DNA of 64,000 bases from Adiantum capillus-veneris (Eukaryota; Streptophyta; Polypodiopsida; Polypodiales; Pteridaceae): NCBI GenBank assembly GCA_014529385.2, contig CM043953.1, positions 97,911,842 through 97,975,841 of the forward strand, written 5' to 3'. The notes under the pieces are model-generated. The model was not told where the DNA came from. It was given only the letters and a program-made list of their open reading frames with translations, and did no database searches. Shown here piece by piece: positions 35,477 through 49,008 of the stretch. The translations under genes and the position numbers were made by a program. Numbering within the stretch: position 1 is the stretch's first letter; each line of letters starts with the position of its first letter.

Positions 35477-36242
35477 TGTTGTCCCTTAACACAGTTTCAT
35501 GGAATCAAGGTGGACTTGCAAAAATTGAGTAGTAACTCTATTCTTTAGTTCTATGACTGAATATCGGACAAACCTTGTAGTTAAATTGCTGATCACCGGT
35601 CCAAAAAAATTTGTACGTTGTCGTGCACCTCCGCTTGCTAATGGGAAAATTATCAGAAGGATGCACATTGTGCTTGATTAAAGTCTACTGGATTATTTAT
35701 CAATGATCAAGGATTGTTAATAGGCCAAGTTTAATGATTAAAATATGCCAGATGCGGCTTTAAGGGCCAACAGATGCCTTAATGATGTTAAAAAAGACCA
35801 TGATTGAAGTGAGCACAGATGATAGTTTATGATCTAGAACTATAGAGCTTGAAGTGCTCTACTGGCTTGTCTTTACGGCTCGTCCATTGGAGCTATGGTG
35901 AGGAAGTTATGGCAGGTTGAAGTTTGAGTCAATTGCAGATCCGTACCGGATTGGGCAACTGCAGCTCAGGGGACATAATTGAAATGAATGCATGGTCTTG
36001 AAGTGCTCACTTTGTGGAGCACGTCGGTCTTTTCAAATCAGCTAGATCGGAGTTTCGATTGCCAAGATATTGGTCGTTTAATTTTCCCCGGGGGCCAGTT
36101 CCGTGCCAGGTCGGTCCACTCGGTCAGAGTGCCATCTGGGAATTTTTTACTTCAACCAAGTTTCAAAACATTATCTTTTCCAGTGCACTAATAATTATAT
36201 ATGCGAGAGGATTTTAACTCAGCACTACTTTAGTCAAAATCT
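35477..36242. other. No gene supported
   Basis: A short minus frame at 35486-35668 ends near the PPT but shows no domain. The rest is mixed, with no supported feature. Confidence 0.4.
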
Positions 36243-36620
36243 GTGTCATCACTGTGCTTGGCATTGGATCCGGGCCAAATGTGGTGCCGTACAAAAGCAC
36301 ATAAGTCTTTTGAAGAGCTTCGTGTTTGGAATGTCGTCTCTTGGAATGCAATGATTGCGGGGAATGCCCAACACGGCTGTGATAAGAAGCTTTGGGCTAT
36401 TTTCATCGAGTGCGAAGGGAATGCTTTCCAACAAATGCAATCACTTATATTTGCGTCTTGATGGCCTGTGGCACTTTTTAAGACAAGGGCCACTGAAAAT
36501 TAAAGGATGTGCTATAGGTTTTATGTACGCCAAATTTGGTGCCTACTACATTGCCTTGGCCGGCATGTATGCCAAATGTGGTTCCCTTACAAGGGCTATG
36601 GCCGCCCAACATAACCCAAA
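36243..36620 (+). pseudogene. PPR protein fragment (host-derived), decayed
   Basis: Across shifted frames the sequence reads AKCGA, then FEEL...NVVSWNAMIAGNAQHGC (about 36310-36380), then after a gap MYAKCGSLTRA (about 36568-36600). NVVSWNAMI and MYAKCG are hallmark phrases of plant PLS-class PPR proteins, which act in organelle RNA editing. At least two frameshifts and stops break it. No flanking PPR units are intact, so it is a relic or a captured fragment. Confidence 0.7.
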
Positions 36621-38095
<1,475 letters not shown>

Positions 38096-41000
38096 TCATG
38101 GAAAACTTGGATACATGTGAGAAGCATTTTGAAATTTTAGAAAGCATTGACACGAGAGGTGAGGGAGGCTCTTGAAGAAGTTCATGGCGCCCTTTAGGGT
38201 TTTCACCATGTATTCTTCAGTTGCCTGTCCTTGCTCTGGTGCTGGCAATTTTAGGTAGTTAAGCCAAGTTGGCCTTTTCTTTTTGAGTGCTTCATGTGCT
38301 TGCCATGTCCTTCCCTTGGCACACGACAAAATGATGGGTCCTTTTGAATTGATGATGGTGCCCTTGTAAACAATATGAGGTACCTTGAATTTTTGTTGAG
38401 CCAATTTTTCCTCCATGTGGGGTGGAGAGCACCTGGCCCTTGGTCTTGCATATCCTTGTAAAGTCTTTCTTTTATTTGCACCAGCTCCACCTTTATCAAA
38501 GGATATGGACGTGACTGTTGATGCCATTCAGAATTGATTTGATTGGGAGTGAGCTGAGTTACATTGATAGAGTGAAGTACTCTCAACTCCCAATCCATAG
38601 CTACTTTCCATTCAGCATCCACTGCATGAACAATCTTCTCTTTAAGTGCATCTTCTTCACAGAGATGGACCGTTACCACGTGTTCCCCGTCAATGATTGG
38701 TACCAGCAATTGAAAACTTTTTGCCTGCTCTTCAGTTGGTTGTGTTTCTATGTCAGCAAAGGAGATTGATGGTATCTCTAGAGGCGGTTATTCAGATGTA
38801 CCTGCCTCCTCTAGAGTTTCCACATTCCCTTCGCTTAGCAAAACTGATTTGCCTTCTTCAATTCTTCTATCTCTTTAAGCAATTGCTCTTCCCTTTGCAT
38901 GTGCATTAGGGTGAGTTCCCTTGTTTGTTTTTGTTCCAGCTTCAACTCAAGCTCCAATTCTTTGCTTTTTGTTTCTAAAGTTTTGTAAACATTATCAGTC
39001 CCCCTAAGTGAAGCAACTACTGGGTTTTCCCTTGATTGCTTTAAAAATACCGCTTGGTAATTGATTCTCTGCTCTAAGTATTGCAAAGAAGCATTTGCTA
39101 CATTCAACTGTACATGGAGCTTTTGTGCATACTGACTAGTATTCATAAGTGCATTTGTCACTTCAGTCAGTTGCTACTCCTTGCTTTCACACACATGTGA
39201 TAACTTCGTGAGGCATTCTCCTAGCTCCTCCATCTCCTGCTCTTGCTTTTCCTTGACGTATTGATGTTGTTCTGCTTTGTTCTTGAGATCTTTGATTTGG
39301 TTTTGAAGATTTTCAATGATATTCATTCTATCTTCAAGCTCGCCTTGGAGCGCATCAATCACCTGTTCAAGTTCTTGAGCTCTAGCACTGTGGCTAAGAG
39401 CTGCTGTCCGCATTTTCTCAGTCATCAGTTGCATCTGCTTTTCATATTCATTGACTTGAGTGATAACTTCATCGGTCGTGTCTCACTCTTTGGATAGTGC
39501 TTGAGGCTCTTTGGAAGGTCCAGCCACATCTTTGGTTGTTTCTAGTAGCTGCTCTTGAATGGCTTCTTTCTCTTTTATCATCACCATTGGTCACTTTTCC
39601 ATTACCTTAGTTTCTTTTTGTTCCGGATGTTTAGGCTTCTCCCCTAATTCCTTGACACTTTGACTCACCTCCTCACTTGAAAGTAGCTTTTCTTGAGATA
39701 TTGTGTCTTTGGGTGGTTGTGGGGATTTTGAAACTTCATGTATCTCTAACGTACCTCCATCTATCTCCATGATTTCATATGATTGGTCAGTTGATGAAGA
39801 GCTTGGGCTAGGAAGACGTTGATCCAACTATTCGAGAATGGGCGACGGTAGTCCTGGAGACATCACCTCCCTTTCATGCTCTATTTTAGTTGGTATCTCA
39901 GCTTCTTCTTGATGTGGTTGTTGAGCAATTGATTCTTCTCTGGCTTTGCTTTGAGCTTCGTCTAATGCCTCTTGTCTTTTTTGGGCTTCAACCTTCTCAT
40001 ACATCCTTTCTAGCATTTCTATAGGATCTTCTTGGATGTTCTTCTCAAGGTTTTTGGTCCTAATACTCTTGACTTCCCTTGGATCCCATAGAATTGAAGT
40101 CTGTTTTGCAGCTACCTTTTCCCTTTTGAACCTCACCTTCTTTTGTGGAGGTTCTTCCTGATGACCGGCCACTGTTGTTCTCATCATCTCTTCCCTTCTT
40201 GCCCTTTTTTCTTCATTATCAAAACTTTCTTCATTGCTATGGGATTCAAGTGAGATTTCAGCGGACGCTTCATCTGACTTATAAATCCCTCTTTTTTTTT
40301 GTGTCTCGTGGAGAGGGTTGAGCTTTCTCAGTGATTATCCATGCGTTCTGATCTAGGCTGGTGGCAATTTATTGGCCATCCCAATGGCATGGTATGAAAT
40401 TCGGGTTAAGACTTATGGAGCTCCTAAGTATGTGACTTTTCCTTCCTTCTTTGTGCTCTTGAGTGTTGTAAGCACAGAGCATGATCTATGGTCTTTCTAC
40501 CTGGTGAATTCAATGTTTGCGTGTATGTGGTTGCCACAGCATGATTTGGGGTAGTGTACCTTGGTGGTTTCTTAGCGAGGAAGTGGAAGTGTTGGTGGTA
40601 TAGGTGGGCGAGATCCTCTACTTGCTTTAGTGTAAGATCGGAGAAGGTATCGGCAGTTGTACTCTTTGTGAATGTTCCAACTATTTCCCTATCTCTTGCT
40701 CTCATTGTATACCTTCTATTGGCAGCTTTAGTGCTTCAGCCACTATATCTTTGTTGATGACTACCTCGACTTTCTATCCTTGGTGATCTGTGATCTAGGA
40801 AAATCCATCCTCTTTAATCATCAAGTGTAGTTCGTATGCACTTTGGAAATCTACTCAAGATGGTTCTTGATCATAAAGCGCTTGAACTCCCAACCTCCTG
40901 TTGGCTTCTCTCGTAGCTGGCTCAGTTGCTCTATCATAGACTTTCTTCAGTAGCATTTGCAACTCCTCCTGACTTCCATCTTCACTTTTGAATTTCCCAG

Positions 41001-41154
41001 TGAAGACTGTGTGTTGTGCTCCTCAAGCTGTTATTTCAAGTGGTAGGTTACTTTGGCCGTTTTTCACAAAATTGGGCTCCAGCTGATATGGGGGCAGCTC
41101 TTGCAGCTTTTCTTTTTGTGTCTTTCTCCTCTTTGCTTTCTCAGCAGCTTGCAT
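38096..41154 (-). pseudogene. Long coiled-coil ORF of the minus-strand gypsy-like element, decayed
   Basis: From ATG at about 41154 (MQAAEKAKRRKTQKEKLQEL) the minus strand stays readable through several stops and two or three frame changes. INKDIVAEALKLP near 40750 resembles gag-like proteins of plant retrotransposons. From 40187 to 38835 one frame holds about 450 codons with only four or five stops (39828, 39591, about 39480, 39174). It has a basic start, a Ser/Glu-rich linker, then strong heptads (LEQVIDALQGELEDRMNIIE; SKELELELKLEQKQTRELTL). The last part (38709-38096) shifts frame. I do not recognise a named family. A structural or gag-like role is a guess. Confidence 0.5.
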
Positions 41155-41185
41155 TGCACCTATGAGAAAAAATACAAGTTTAAAG

Positions 41186-41500
41186 TTAGAAATTCCACAA
41201 ATTCCGATGAGGGCACAAAAATCCATTTACTATCATGTTCAAGTTAACCAATCCCAATGCCGATGTTGGGTTTTTGTTGCATTCTTTAATAACAGATATT
41301 CTCAATGCTAAAGATTGATTCATAGCTTTCTTGTAAGTGGAATCATTGACTGCATTCATTCGAGCATCGGTATCTACTACTAATGCATTTTTCTATGGTT
41401 GTTCAATTGTACTGTGATGTGAAGGTCAATTCCATCCAACCATTCATCATCCATTGACACTACATCATTTTGTGATTCCCATAGTCTTTTATTTGGTTCC
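41186..41500 (-). pseudogene. Protease-like domain after integrase, second example
   Basis: On the minus strand DDEWLDGIDLHITVQLNN is followed, after a one-base frame change near 41385, by ALVVDTDARMNAV (DTDA at 41363-41374) and SALGLVNLNMIVNG. This parallels DEDWLD...IELNN...ALLDTGGKYNLL in the plus-strand element (25.45-25.65 kb). The catalytic DTG reads DTD, so the domain is decayed or divergent. It lies just downstream of the integrase. Confidence 0.5.
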
Positions 41501-41555
41501 AAAGTGTTGATGGGAATAGGTGTTTATTGATTTTTGAAAGCAGCTTTCTTCTTGA

Positions 41556-44550
41556 TTACTCCAAGATGAGCTTCATCAACAACCTGTCGTCGTTTAATCT
41601 TTCTCTCCTTTGCTGCATACATTTTTCTAGCAAATCATTTGTTAGTGGCAAATGGTACTTCTTTAAGCGGCATCCACTAATCCAGTTATCCATTGGTTCA
41701 TCATCTAAAGTGGACAATTTAACTGCTCCACTTGGAGATACATCTTCAATGAGAATCGGTCCATTTTCCTTTTTCTTGAATTTGGGAATGTGTTGCTTAA
41801 GGGAATAAACTAAAACTAGCTCCACTTTTTTGAAAATTTTTGTGACTAGATGTGAATCAAAAAACTGTTTTTGCTTTCGTTTTTGTGCATAGATGTGAGT
41901 TACAATTGTTAGCCTTAGTTCATTAAGCTTTTCTAAATCTTCAAGCCTCTTTGACAATTCATGTCGTGTCCACTCAAGATCTTTAGCTACCCTTAGTATT
42001 AGCAATAGAAATTCCATCGGTAGTATGGCATCAAGACCATAAACAAGGTTAAAGGGTGTAGCATTCAAAGCTGTCTTGAACAAAACTCTATAAGCCATAG
42101 AGCAGCATGTAGATTCATTTCCCAATCAGTTCATCCTGAACTAACCACTTTAGTCAATATCGAGCTAAGAATTTTATGCGTGTGCTTAGCTTGTCCATTC
42201 GATTGTGGCTGATAAGGAGCACATTTGTTATGGATGACCATAAACTCATTCAATAGATACTCAATTACCTCATTGAGGAAATGAGTTTCCCTATCACTCA
42301 AAATTTATATTGGAAGTCCATATCTTGTGAATACAATCTTATACAAGAATGCAGTTGTGGTTCTAGCATCATTCTTCCTAGTTGCCTTAACCTCCACCCA
42401 GTTGGTCAAATAGCCCATAGCTACAATGATATATTGAGCTTGAGTTCTATAAGTAGGTGGTTGTATTGGTCCAACAAAATCTATGCCCCATTTTGCAAAA
42501 GCTCTAGCCCCCATCATTGGTCTTAATGGCATGCTATTTATCCTTGTTGGCATTTTGCTCGTTGACATGCATCACATCTTCGAATATATTCTTTGGCATC
42601 TGCAAAAAGTATTGCCACTATATGTCTGCCATTAAAATTTCTCTAGTGGTGATTTCATTAGATAAGTGACCTCCAGCTAATCCAGCATGTGCTTGTTCTA
42701 GAACGGGTATTTATTCATCTTCATTTGCACAGAGACGCAAATGTTGATCCTTTTTCCTCCAATACAATTTGTTTCCGATAAGAGCATAGTCTCTTGCTTC
42801 AGTTTCAATAGCTCTTTGGTGGCTTTTACTCATATCCTTAGGAAATGTTCTACTTGATAAGTAAGTAACTGTATAGTTACTCCACTTAGGAACGAGTGAG
42901 ATTTGGAATAATGTCACATGAGGTATGGGTGTTTGTTTTTGGCATTGAAGATAGTCTTTCACAAATGAGTGAACATCACTCCTCATGGTTGGCCAAAATA
43001 CTCCAAGTCTAAGGATCCGTTGCATAGTTTGGTCTTCCGCAAAGTGAAGTCCTACTATGGTAATGTGAGCTTGATTTAGATATTGGGTTTTCTCCTCAGG
43101 ATTAATACAAAAAATCAATATTCCATCTCGATTTCTTTTGTATAGCCTCCCAGATAGTAATTGATACATAGTTGATTGCCTAATTAATCCCAGCGTAATA
43201 GGACATGATATTTAAGAATCCACTTGAGCTATAGTCATCAATGAAACCATGTTTTCTGACCGACGGGGTATCATTTCCACAGAGAACAAATATGCATCTG
43301 GTAGATCATCTTCTACTCCTTTTGGTGATTCTCCTAAAATAATCCTTGATAAAAGATCTACTCTTTGGTGTGTTGTGCCTTTTTTTTACAACTACAGTGA
43401 AATCAAATTCCAAAAGAATGATGAACAATTTCACTATTCTTCCAGTGTTGCATGGCTTGTTGACCAAATACAATAAAGCTTGGTGGTCCACAAAGAACAC
43501 AAATTTGGTGGCTAATAGGTATGTCTATACTTTTTTACGGCATAGATCATCCCTAATCCTTCTCTTTTGGTGGTTGTATAGTTTTTCTCTGCCACATTCA
43601 GTTGTCTACTAGCATAGGAAATGGAGAAATTGATATTTCCATCCCTTGGTTGAGCTAATATACATCCAATGGCAAAATTGGAAGCATCAACATGTACATG
43701 AAATATCTTATTCCAATATGGTGCTTTCAATATTGGGGTTGTAGTGAGAGCTTGTTTAAGCTTCATGAAGGATTCTTCACACTTATTATTCTATACAAAG
43801 AGTGTAATCAGGCCATACATGGGTTTTGCGATTATAGCATACATATAATTGAATCTTCTATAATATCCACAATGTCCCATGAAAGCCTGAACTCCTTTGA
43901 CTGTTGTCAATCTTGGCAATTAAGTAATAACATGAATTTTATCCATATCGATCGCTATGCCGGTTTTAGCCACTATATGTCCAAGAATTTTCCTTGTCTG
44001 CCATAAACATGCACTTTACAAGATTTAAACAAACCCTATGAAGTCTGCATTTTTCGAAGACCTTTTTGAGATGTTCAAAATGATCATCCCTGTTCCTGAA
44101 ACGCAGGAAGCATGGTTGAAAGGTGGCAAAAGCATTAGTTAACCCAAAAGGCATAACCTTATAGGCAAAAATACCCCATTCAGTTGCAAAGGTAGTTTTA
44201 TGCTGACCTTTTGGATCAATCAAAAGGGTACCCCGAAAAGCCTCTAAAAAGCTGTAAGCTTCTTTTCTATAACTCGTTCTAAAACATGCTCAGTGATTGG
44301 AAGAGGGTAGTTATCTCTAATGGCGGTTGCATGCAATTTTTGGAGATTGACACATACTCTTAATTTTCCACTTTTCTTGGGTACCCCCACAATTAGAGAC
44401 CCCCAATCTGTGTGCTCAATTTCATAAATGAATTCGGCTTCCTTGAGCTTCTCTATCTATGGTTGGCGTGGGTATGACTCCGTGTTTGGAGGAGTGAGGT
44501 TCCCTTCAATAAAAATATGGCAACCTTAATTGTAATACCATTTTTAGCAT
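41556..44550 (-). pseudogene. Ty3/gypsy pol remnant: RT, RNase H, integrase
   Basis: The RT begins about 44540 with KLKEAEFIYEIEH, WGSLIVGVPKKSGKLRVCVN and MPFGLTNAFATFQ, but the segment that should hold the catalytic YVDD is missing (PCFLRFRNRDDHFEHLKKVF follows directly). RNase H (43766-43300) has VDASNFAIGC, SYASRQLN and VDHQALLYL. Two integrase zinc regions follow. One has WPTMRSDVHSFVKDYLQCQK (about 42950-43010). A second lies near 42650-42700 after a WRKKDQHLRLC segment. The core has IDFVGP (about 42480), SDRETHF and QSNGQAK, where the catalytic Glu is Lys. The C-terminal domain ends at 41556. It is multiply broken. Confidence 0.85.
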
Positions 44551-45167
44551 AATATGGTGTGCATTCACCTAACCTGCATGTGTAGACCTCACAGACGATT
44601 ACTTTGGACTGAATGCCGTTGAATGGCATGTGCAACCCGGAATGCAGCAAACGGAAATGCTAGTTGTGCGCACATGCCGTCCGACGCCCACTACTTAAGG
44701 AGGAGGTGAGTATTTTTGAAAGTACTCACTTAGTGCCTAGAGGTATTGTGAGAGAGAGCACTTGTTGATTGAGTGAGGGTAGCATTGCACTCTGCATCAT
44801 GGAAAAAAGCAATGCCATTGTCGAGTTCGGCTCTGCTAAGGTTGGTTTCCATTAGTTTGTTTTGATTCTTAAAGTGTTGAGATCTACTATGCTGCGTTAT
44901 GTAGCACTGCAGATATGCCTTATTGACTGTGTACCACCTTTGAAAAGTATTGCTGGCTATACTGGGTGTTTTTGGGTCATTGTGTAAAGACCTACATGAA
45001 CATCAAAATGATAGAGGGATATTATCCCATGCTAATATGGCCTTGTTTCCGTAATTTTACTCCAGGAATGTGTACATTGGTACCATTATAGAGGTGATGA
45101 TACCCAGATTCGGTGGTACTATGTAGATGGTGGAGTATGTTCATACTCGTGTGGCAGGTGTATGTAT
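44551..45167. other. Possible short first exon; otherwise no gene
   Basis: ATGGAAAAAAGCAATGCC starts near 44799 and reads about 14 codons to GCTAAG|GTTGGT, which could be an exon ending at a splice donor. I cannot link it to a protein. The region marks the upstream edge of the minus-strand RT remnant. Confidence 0.25.
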
Positions 45168-45790
45168 GCATAATATATTGGGGCTTTTTCTTTTGTAGTA
45201 TGCATCGGTTTGAACACGAGCTGGGAACATGTAGCCTCCTGTAGATTTAAGTACTGGCAAAAAGATTAGTGATACTGCTTATACTCATAAAATCTGGTTT
45301 TTCTAAATACTATGGGACTTTATGTGACGAATGGCTATAAACAATAGATTTTGCACTTTAATTGAGCGGGAAATATACCTCGTTTTTGGTAAATTGGAGT
45401 TTTTCTATACTATGCACTGTCATGTGTAGGTTTTCATAATATATTGGGGATTTTTTTTGTAATATGCAGCAGTAATGAACACAAGCTGGGAACATGTTGC
45501 ATCATGATACTGGCAATAAGAGTTGTGATACTACTTTTACTCAAAGATTTGGTTTTTCTATATTCGTGCACTGGCATTTGTAGGTTTGCATAATATATTG
45601 GGGCATTTTTCTGTAATATGCATCAGTAATGAACACAAGCTGGGAACATGTTGCATCATGATACTAGTAGTAAATCTGGTTTTTCTAAATACTTTGGGAC
45701 TTCATGGGATGAATGGCTATAAACAATGGGTTTTGAACAATATTTAAGAGGAAAATGTACCTCGATTTTTGGTAAATTTACAGCATGTAA
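45168..45790. repeat. Three-unit imperfect tandem array
   Basis: GCATAATATATTGGGG starts (or nearly starts) units at 45168, 45434 and 45588. Each continues with TATGCA...GAACACAAGCTGGGAACATGT. Units 1 and 3 also share a tail with TGGTTTTTCTAAATACT and GGCTATAAACAAT, which unit 2 lacks. No coding sense is seen. Confidence 0.75.
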
Positions 45791-46604
45791 TTTTTGTAAT
45801 GGTTTGAACATGGGCAGCCTACATAGAGGTACCGGTTTGCTCGAGAAACCATTCTTTATTGTTATAGATGATCTTTTGGTGATGGCTTGTCGAGAAGTTA
45901 TCACAAAGGTTAGCATGGAATGTTCTCAGAAGGTAAGTATGTTGGGTCTTGGAAAATCTGGAGGGAATTTGTCATGCATGAGTGGCCAATACATGTCGTT
46001 ACTGTTGGGAGAGGATACAATTTTTCTCATTTGGTTTTTTGAAAATAGTATGTTGATGTATATCGGCAAAACTTATGTGTTTTACTTTCAGCAGTTATGT
46101 CTTCTTTTATTGAGGGATGTACATGGATAACAACTTGTAGGCACAGTTACCTACAATGTTGTTCTGGCACTAACCAAGTGGTTGTTTATCTTTACTATGG
46201 ATGCACGTATGTAAAGGTCTATCTTGTCTTTTCGATGAGTGGGAATATGTTGTTCATGACTTGGACTTTTGGATCTCTCCTAAGTGTCTATTGGGAGGAA
46301 GTTTACTACTAAACCGTGCTCACTTTGGGATATATTATTGTTCTGATACTTGAATAATGATAAGTCTACTGACTTTAACTAGTTCTTTTTTGGTTCTTGT
46401 ACTTTTTTCTAAACGTCACTTCTGCTATCAGTAATAAAGTAACCTAAATATATATATAATAATCACTTGGGAGGATGACAGAAATCTCTTTCTCCAAAAC
46501 CATTGTGCCAATATTTTAGTAGTTTAGATTGGTCTTGTTGGGATTAGCTGGGTTCCGATCCATGGGGTAATTCCACACATCAATTATGATGAAAATCTTG
46601 TTGG
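45791..46604. other. No gene supported; splice-like motifs
   Basis: AT-rich. CAGAAGGTAAGT near 45932 looks like a splice donor. Bases 46355-46452 recur at 54730-54828. Confidence 0.35.
46355..46452 (+). repeat. 95-bp direct repeat, left copy
   Basis: ATAAGTCTACTGACTTTAAC... to AATAAAGTAACCTA matches 54730-54828 with few differences. The two copies flank the 46.6-48.9 kb frame and the copia insertion. Confidence 0.75.
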
Positions 46605-48854
46605 TTGAAGGATGGATATTACTACCTGTTTTCTTTCTCACCTGAATTTCTTTTTTACTTTCAGCTCTCTACCTTGGACAATGAGCTCAAATTTGATACG
46701 GCAACGCTATCACCTGCCTCTCTTCTTGTACTTAGTTGCATCAAAAATGAGGCTGCTATCACTCTTATTCGGCCTGCAGCACAACAAACTGAGCATCAGG
46801 AATCAGTCATGCATCTTTTAACCTTCAATGATTGGGTCACCATTCACGTTCTTTTAGCAAAGGATGGTAAAGAGGGCATGAAATTTTTGTCCGACCTTAT
46901 CAATGGTCTTAGTCTGACTACTAAGTCCCATCATCAGGACTTGGTAAGTTTCTCTTTAGAAGGATCTGAATTAGCCAACTTACAAAAGAAGCTCTGTGTG
47001 TTGAACCCAGTCTTTGCTTCCTCTTAGTCTATTCCCATTGTTCCTCCCATGGGTGGGATTTTTTGCAATGATGCAGATATTTTGGAAGCTATTAAGGGTT
47101 TTTAGACTCGTTTAAGCTCTATAAGTGACTCATCACTTATAGAACTTGCTCTCAACGTTTCTAAATTTTTTGCTCTACTACCTAATCGGCAGATTGAAGT
47201 TGAAGGTGGAAGGGCAAATTTCCAACTTTGGTCATTACAGAATAAAGCTATCTTGGATCCGATTTTCGAGTCTTGGGTCTACCTTACAAATTTGGCTGCT
47301 TCAACATTGGAAGATTGTCGGCTTCAGATCCTCAAAGGCGTACAGTACCTGGATAAAGGCAAACTCATAAAAGCACCATTCAGCATGAACTTTTTGGATG
47401 ACAAAAAATGTACTGCAATGGTGGGAATTTATGTCAGAACAAAAGGCACGATGAGTTTCTCTAGAAGTAATAGTGAATTTTACATTGAATCTGTCTGGAA
47501 TGTTTACAGCTCCTTATGAGTCAAAACGTTCTCTGGTTTGACCATGCAATCTAGTTTTTGCTTAACCATCTTGCCCTTCTCTTTCCTAACTACCCCCCTG
47601 TCTACCACCTTCCTCTTTATCTGTTCTTGGCTTGATGGACAAGCTAGAGAAGCCGTTAAAGCTCAGATTGCCTTTATGCAATTCCGTTCACTCATGTATG
47701 ATGTAGTGAAGGATCTCAAGGAAGATACTCCTGGTAGCACTATCACTTCATTTGGTAACTTCAAAGGAGTGAAGCATATTGTTAGCCTCCTCAAACCTAG
47801 CTTAGATGAGGATGGCACACCATCCCTCAAACGCCTTCTTGCAATATACACCCCTTCTCACTCTATTACTTCCTTCTTCACACCTTCGTCTTCTGTGGAT
47901 TCAAACTTGGGGAGAGGGAAAGCTGAAAGCTTTATTAGAGGAAGAGGTAAGGGATATCATGTACGAGAACTCCCTGATTCTTGACTTTTTATGACAAGTA
48001 ACCAGGACACTAGCGGGCAGAATATGTATCCGGAAAGAGCCTTCGGAGGAAAAACTATATATTCATTGTCTAGTAGAATTTGTGAATACTTCCCACCTAC
48101 CCATATTGTTTCAGAATGCTTTGGCATAGTGATTGGAAGTCACTCTCTCCTTGAAGATGTTACGATCTGCTGGAAATACGAGAATTGTCTAAAATCTTTT
48201 TTATACTCAACAAAGTTTTTATCAAAACCTTTTGGAAATGAATGTAACTACCATAAGTTTTCTCAATATTGTAAAGAATTTGGTGAGTATGGGTTACATG
48301 TTTTCACTACTAATCTCAAGATTATAACAGATAAATATACTCAAGGACTACTTGGGAAGGGATTGAATCATATTCCACTTCATCCGATGAACCCTCATTT
48401 GGCTTTTGCTTCACTATTACACTGTTTGGCTGACATAGCCAATTTACTTAAAATCGATAATAATGTTCGGTCTCAGCTTCCTGATACATTACTGGGAGTA
48501 TTTAAATATAAACTCTCTCTTATACCAGCCTCTTGGCATAAGGAGGAAACCACCTGGATCAGTCCACAGATAATGGCACAATTTAATGAGATAAAATACC
48601 ATTGGTTTGTTGTGGGGTTAGACAAAGCACCCAACATACCCACACTAATTTGTAAACGTTTGGCTAAGATAGCAGTTGAATGGAGGCTTGATGGTAATGA
48701 ATTCGAGCCTAACAATATGTCTATCTCTGAAACCATTAGCTTTATTAAGGAATGCCTTATTACATTTGGATACATAGCAACTACAGATAAAATACCCATT
48801 CTCTTCCCCACATACAAAAGCCACAAGCACAAATTTACTTATGGACAAATCTAA
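46605..48854 (+). pseudogene. Unrecognised 750-codon reading frame with four stops, possibly Penelope-like
   Basis: One frame runs from 46605 (perhaps from a splice acceptor TTTTTTACTTTCAG near 46664) to 48854. Its only interruptions are in-frame stops at 47025, about 47103, 47517 and 47982, and no frameshift is evident. The N-terminal half is not recognised (LSCIKNEAAITLI; DDKKCTAMVGIYVRTKG). In the C-terminal third, LLGKGLNHIPLHPMN, then VVGLDKAPNIPTLICKRL, then ILFPTYKSHKHKF recall in order three conserved points before the RT palm of Penelope-like elements (L.KGL.F.P, a DK block, and PK.HK). The palm itself is absent. It could also be a host gene with introns over the stops. Confidence 0.4.
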
Positions 48855-49003
48855 AATTGCTTTTCAAGATCAAATCCTTCCATAAGATAGTACTTGAAAA
48901 GATCCTTCGAGCCGAGCTCTTGAAACTTTGGCTAAGATTTGACCATGTGGTGAAATCTTAAGCTCTTATCGGACGTGGGAATTGGGAAATTCCCAAGTTC
49001 ACT
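48855..49003. other. Pre-insertion flank of the copia element
   Basis: The reading frame on the left has closed. No domain is seen up to the target site. Confidence 0.4.
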
Positions 49004-49008
49004 AATAT
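49004..49008. repeat. Target-site duplication AATAT (left)
   Basis: AATAT precedes the 5' LTR and is repeated exactly after the 3' LTR at 54723-54727. Confidence 0.9.
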
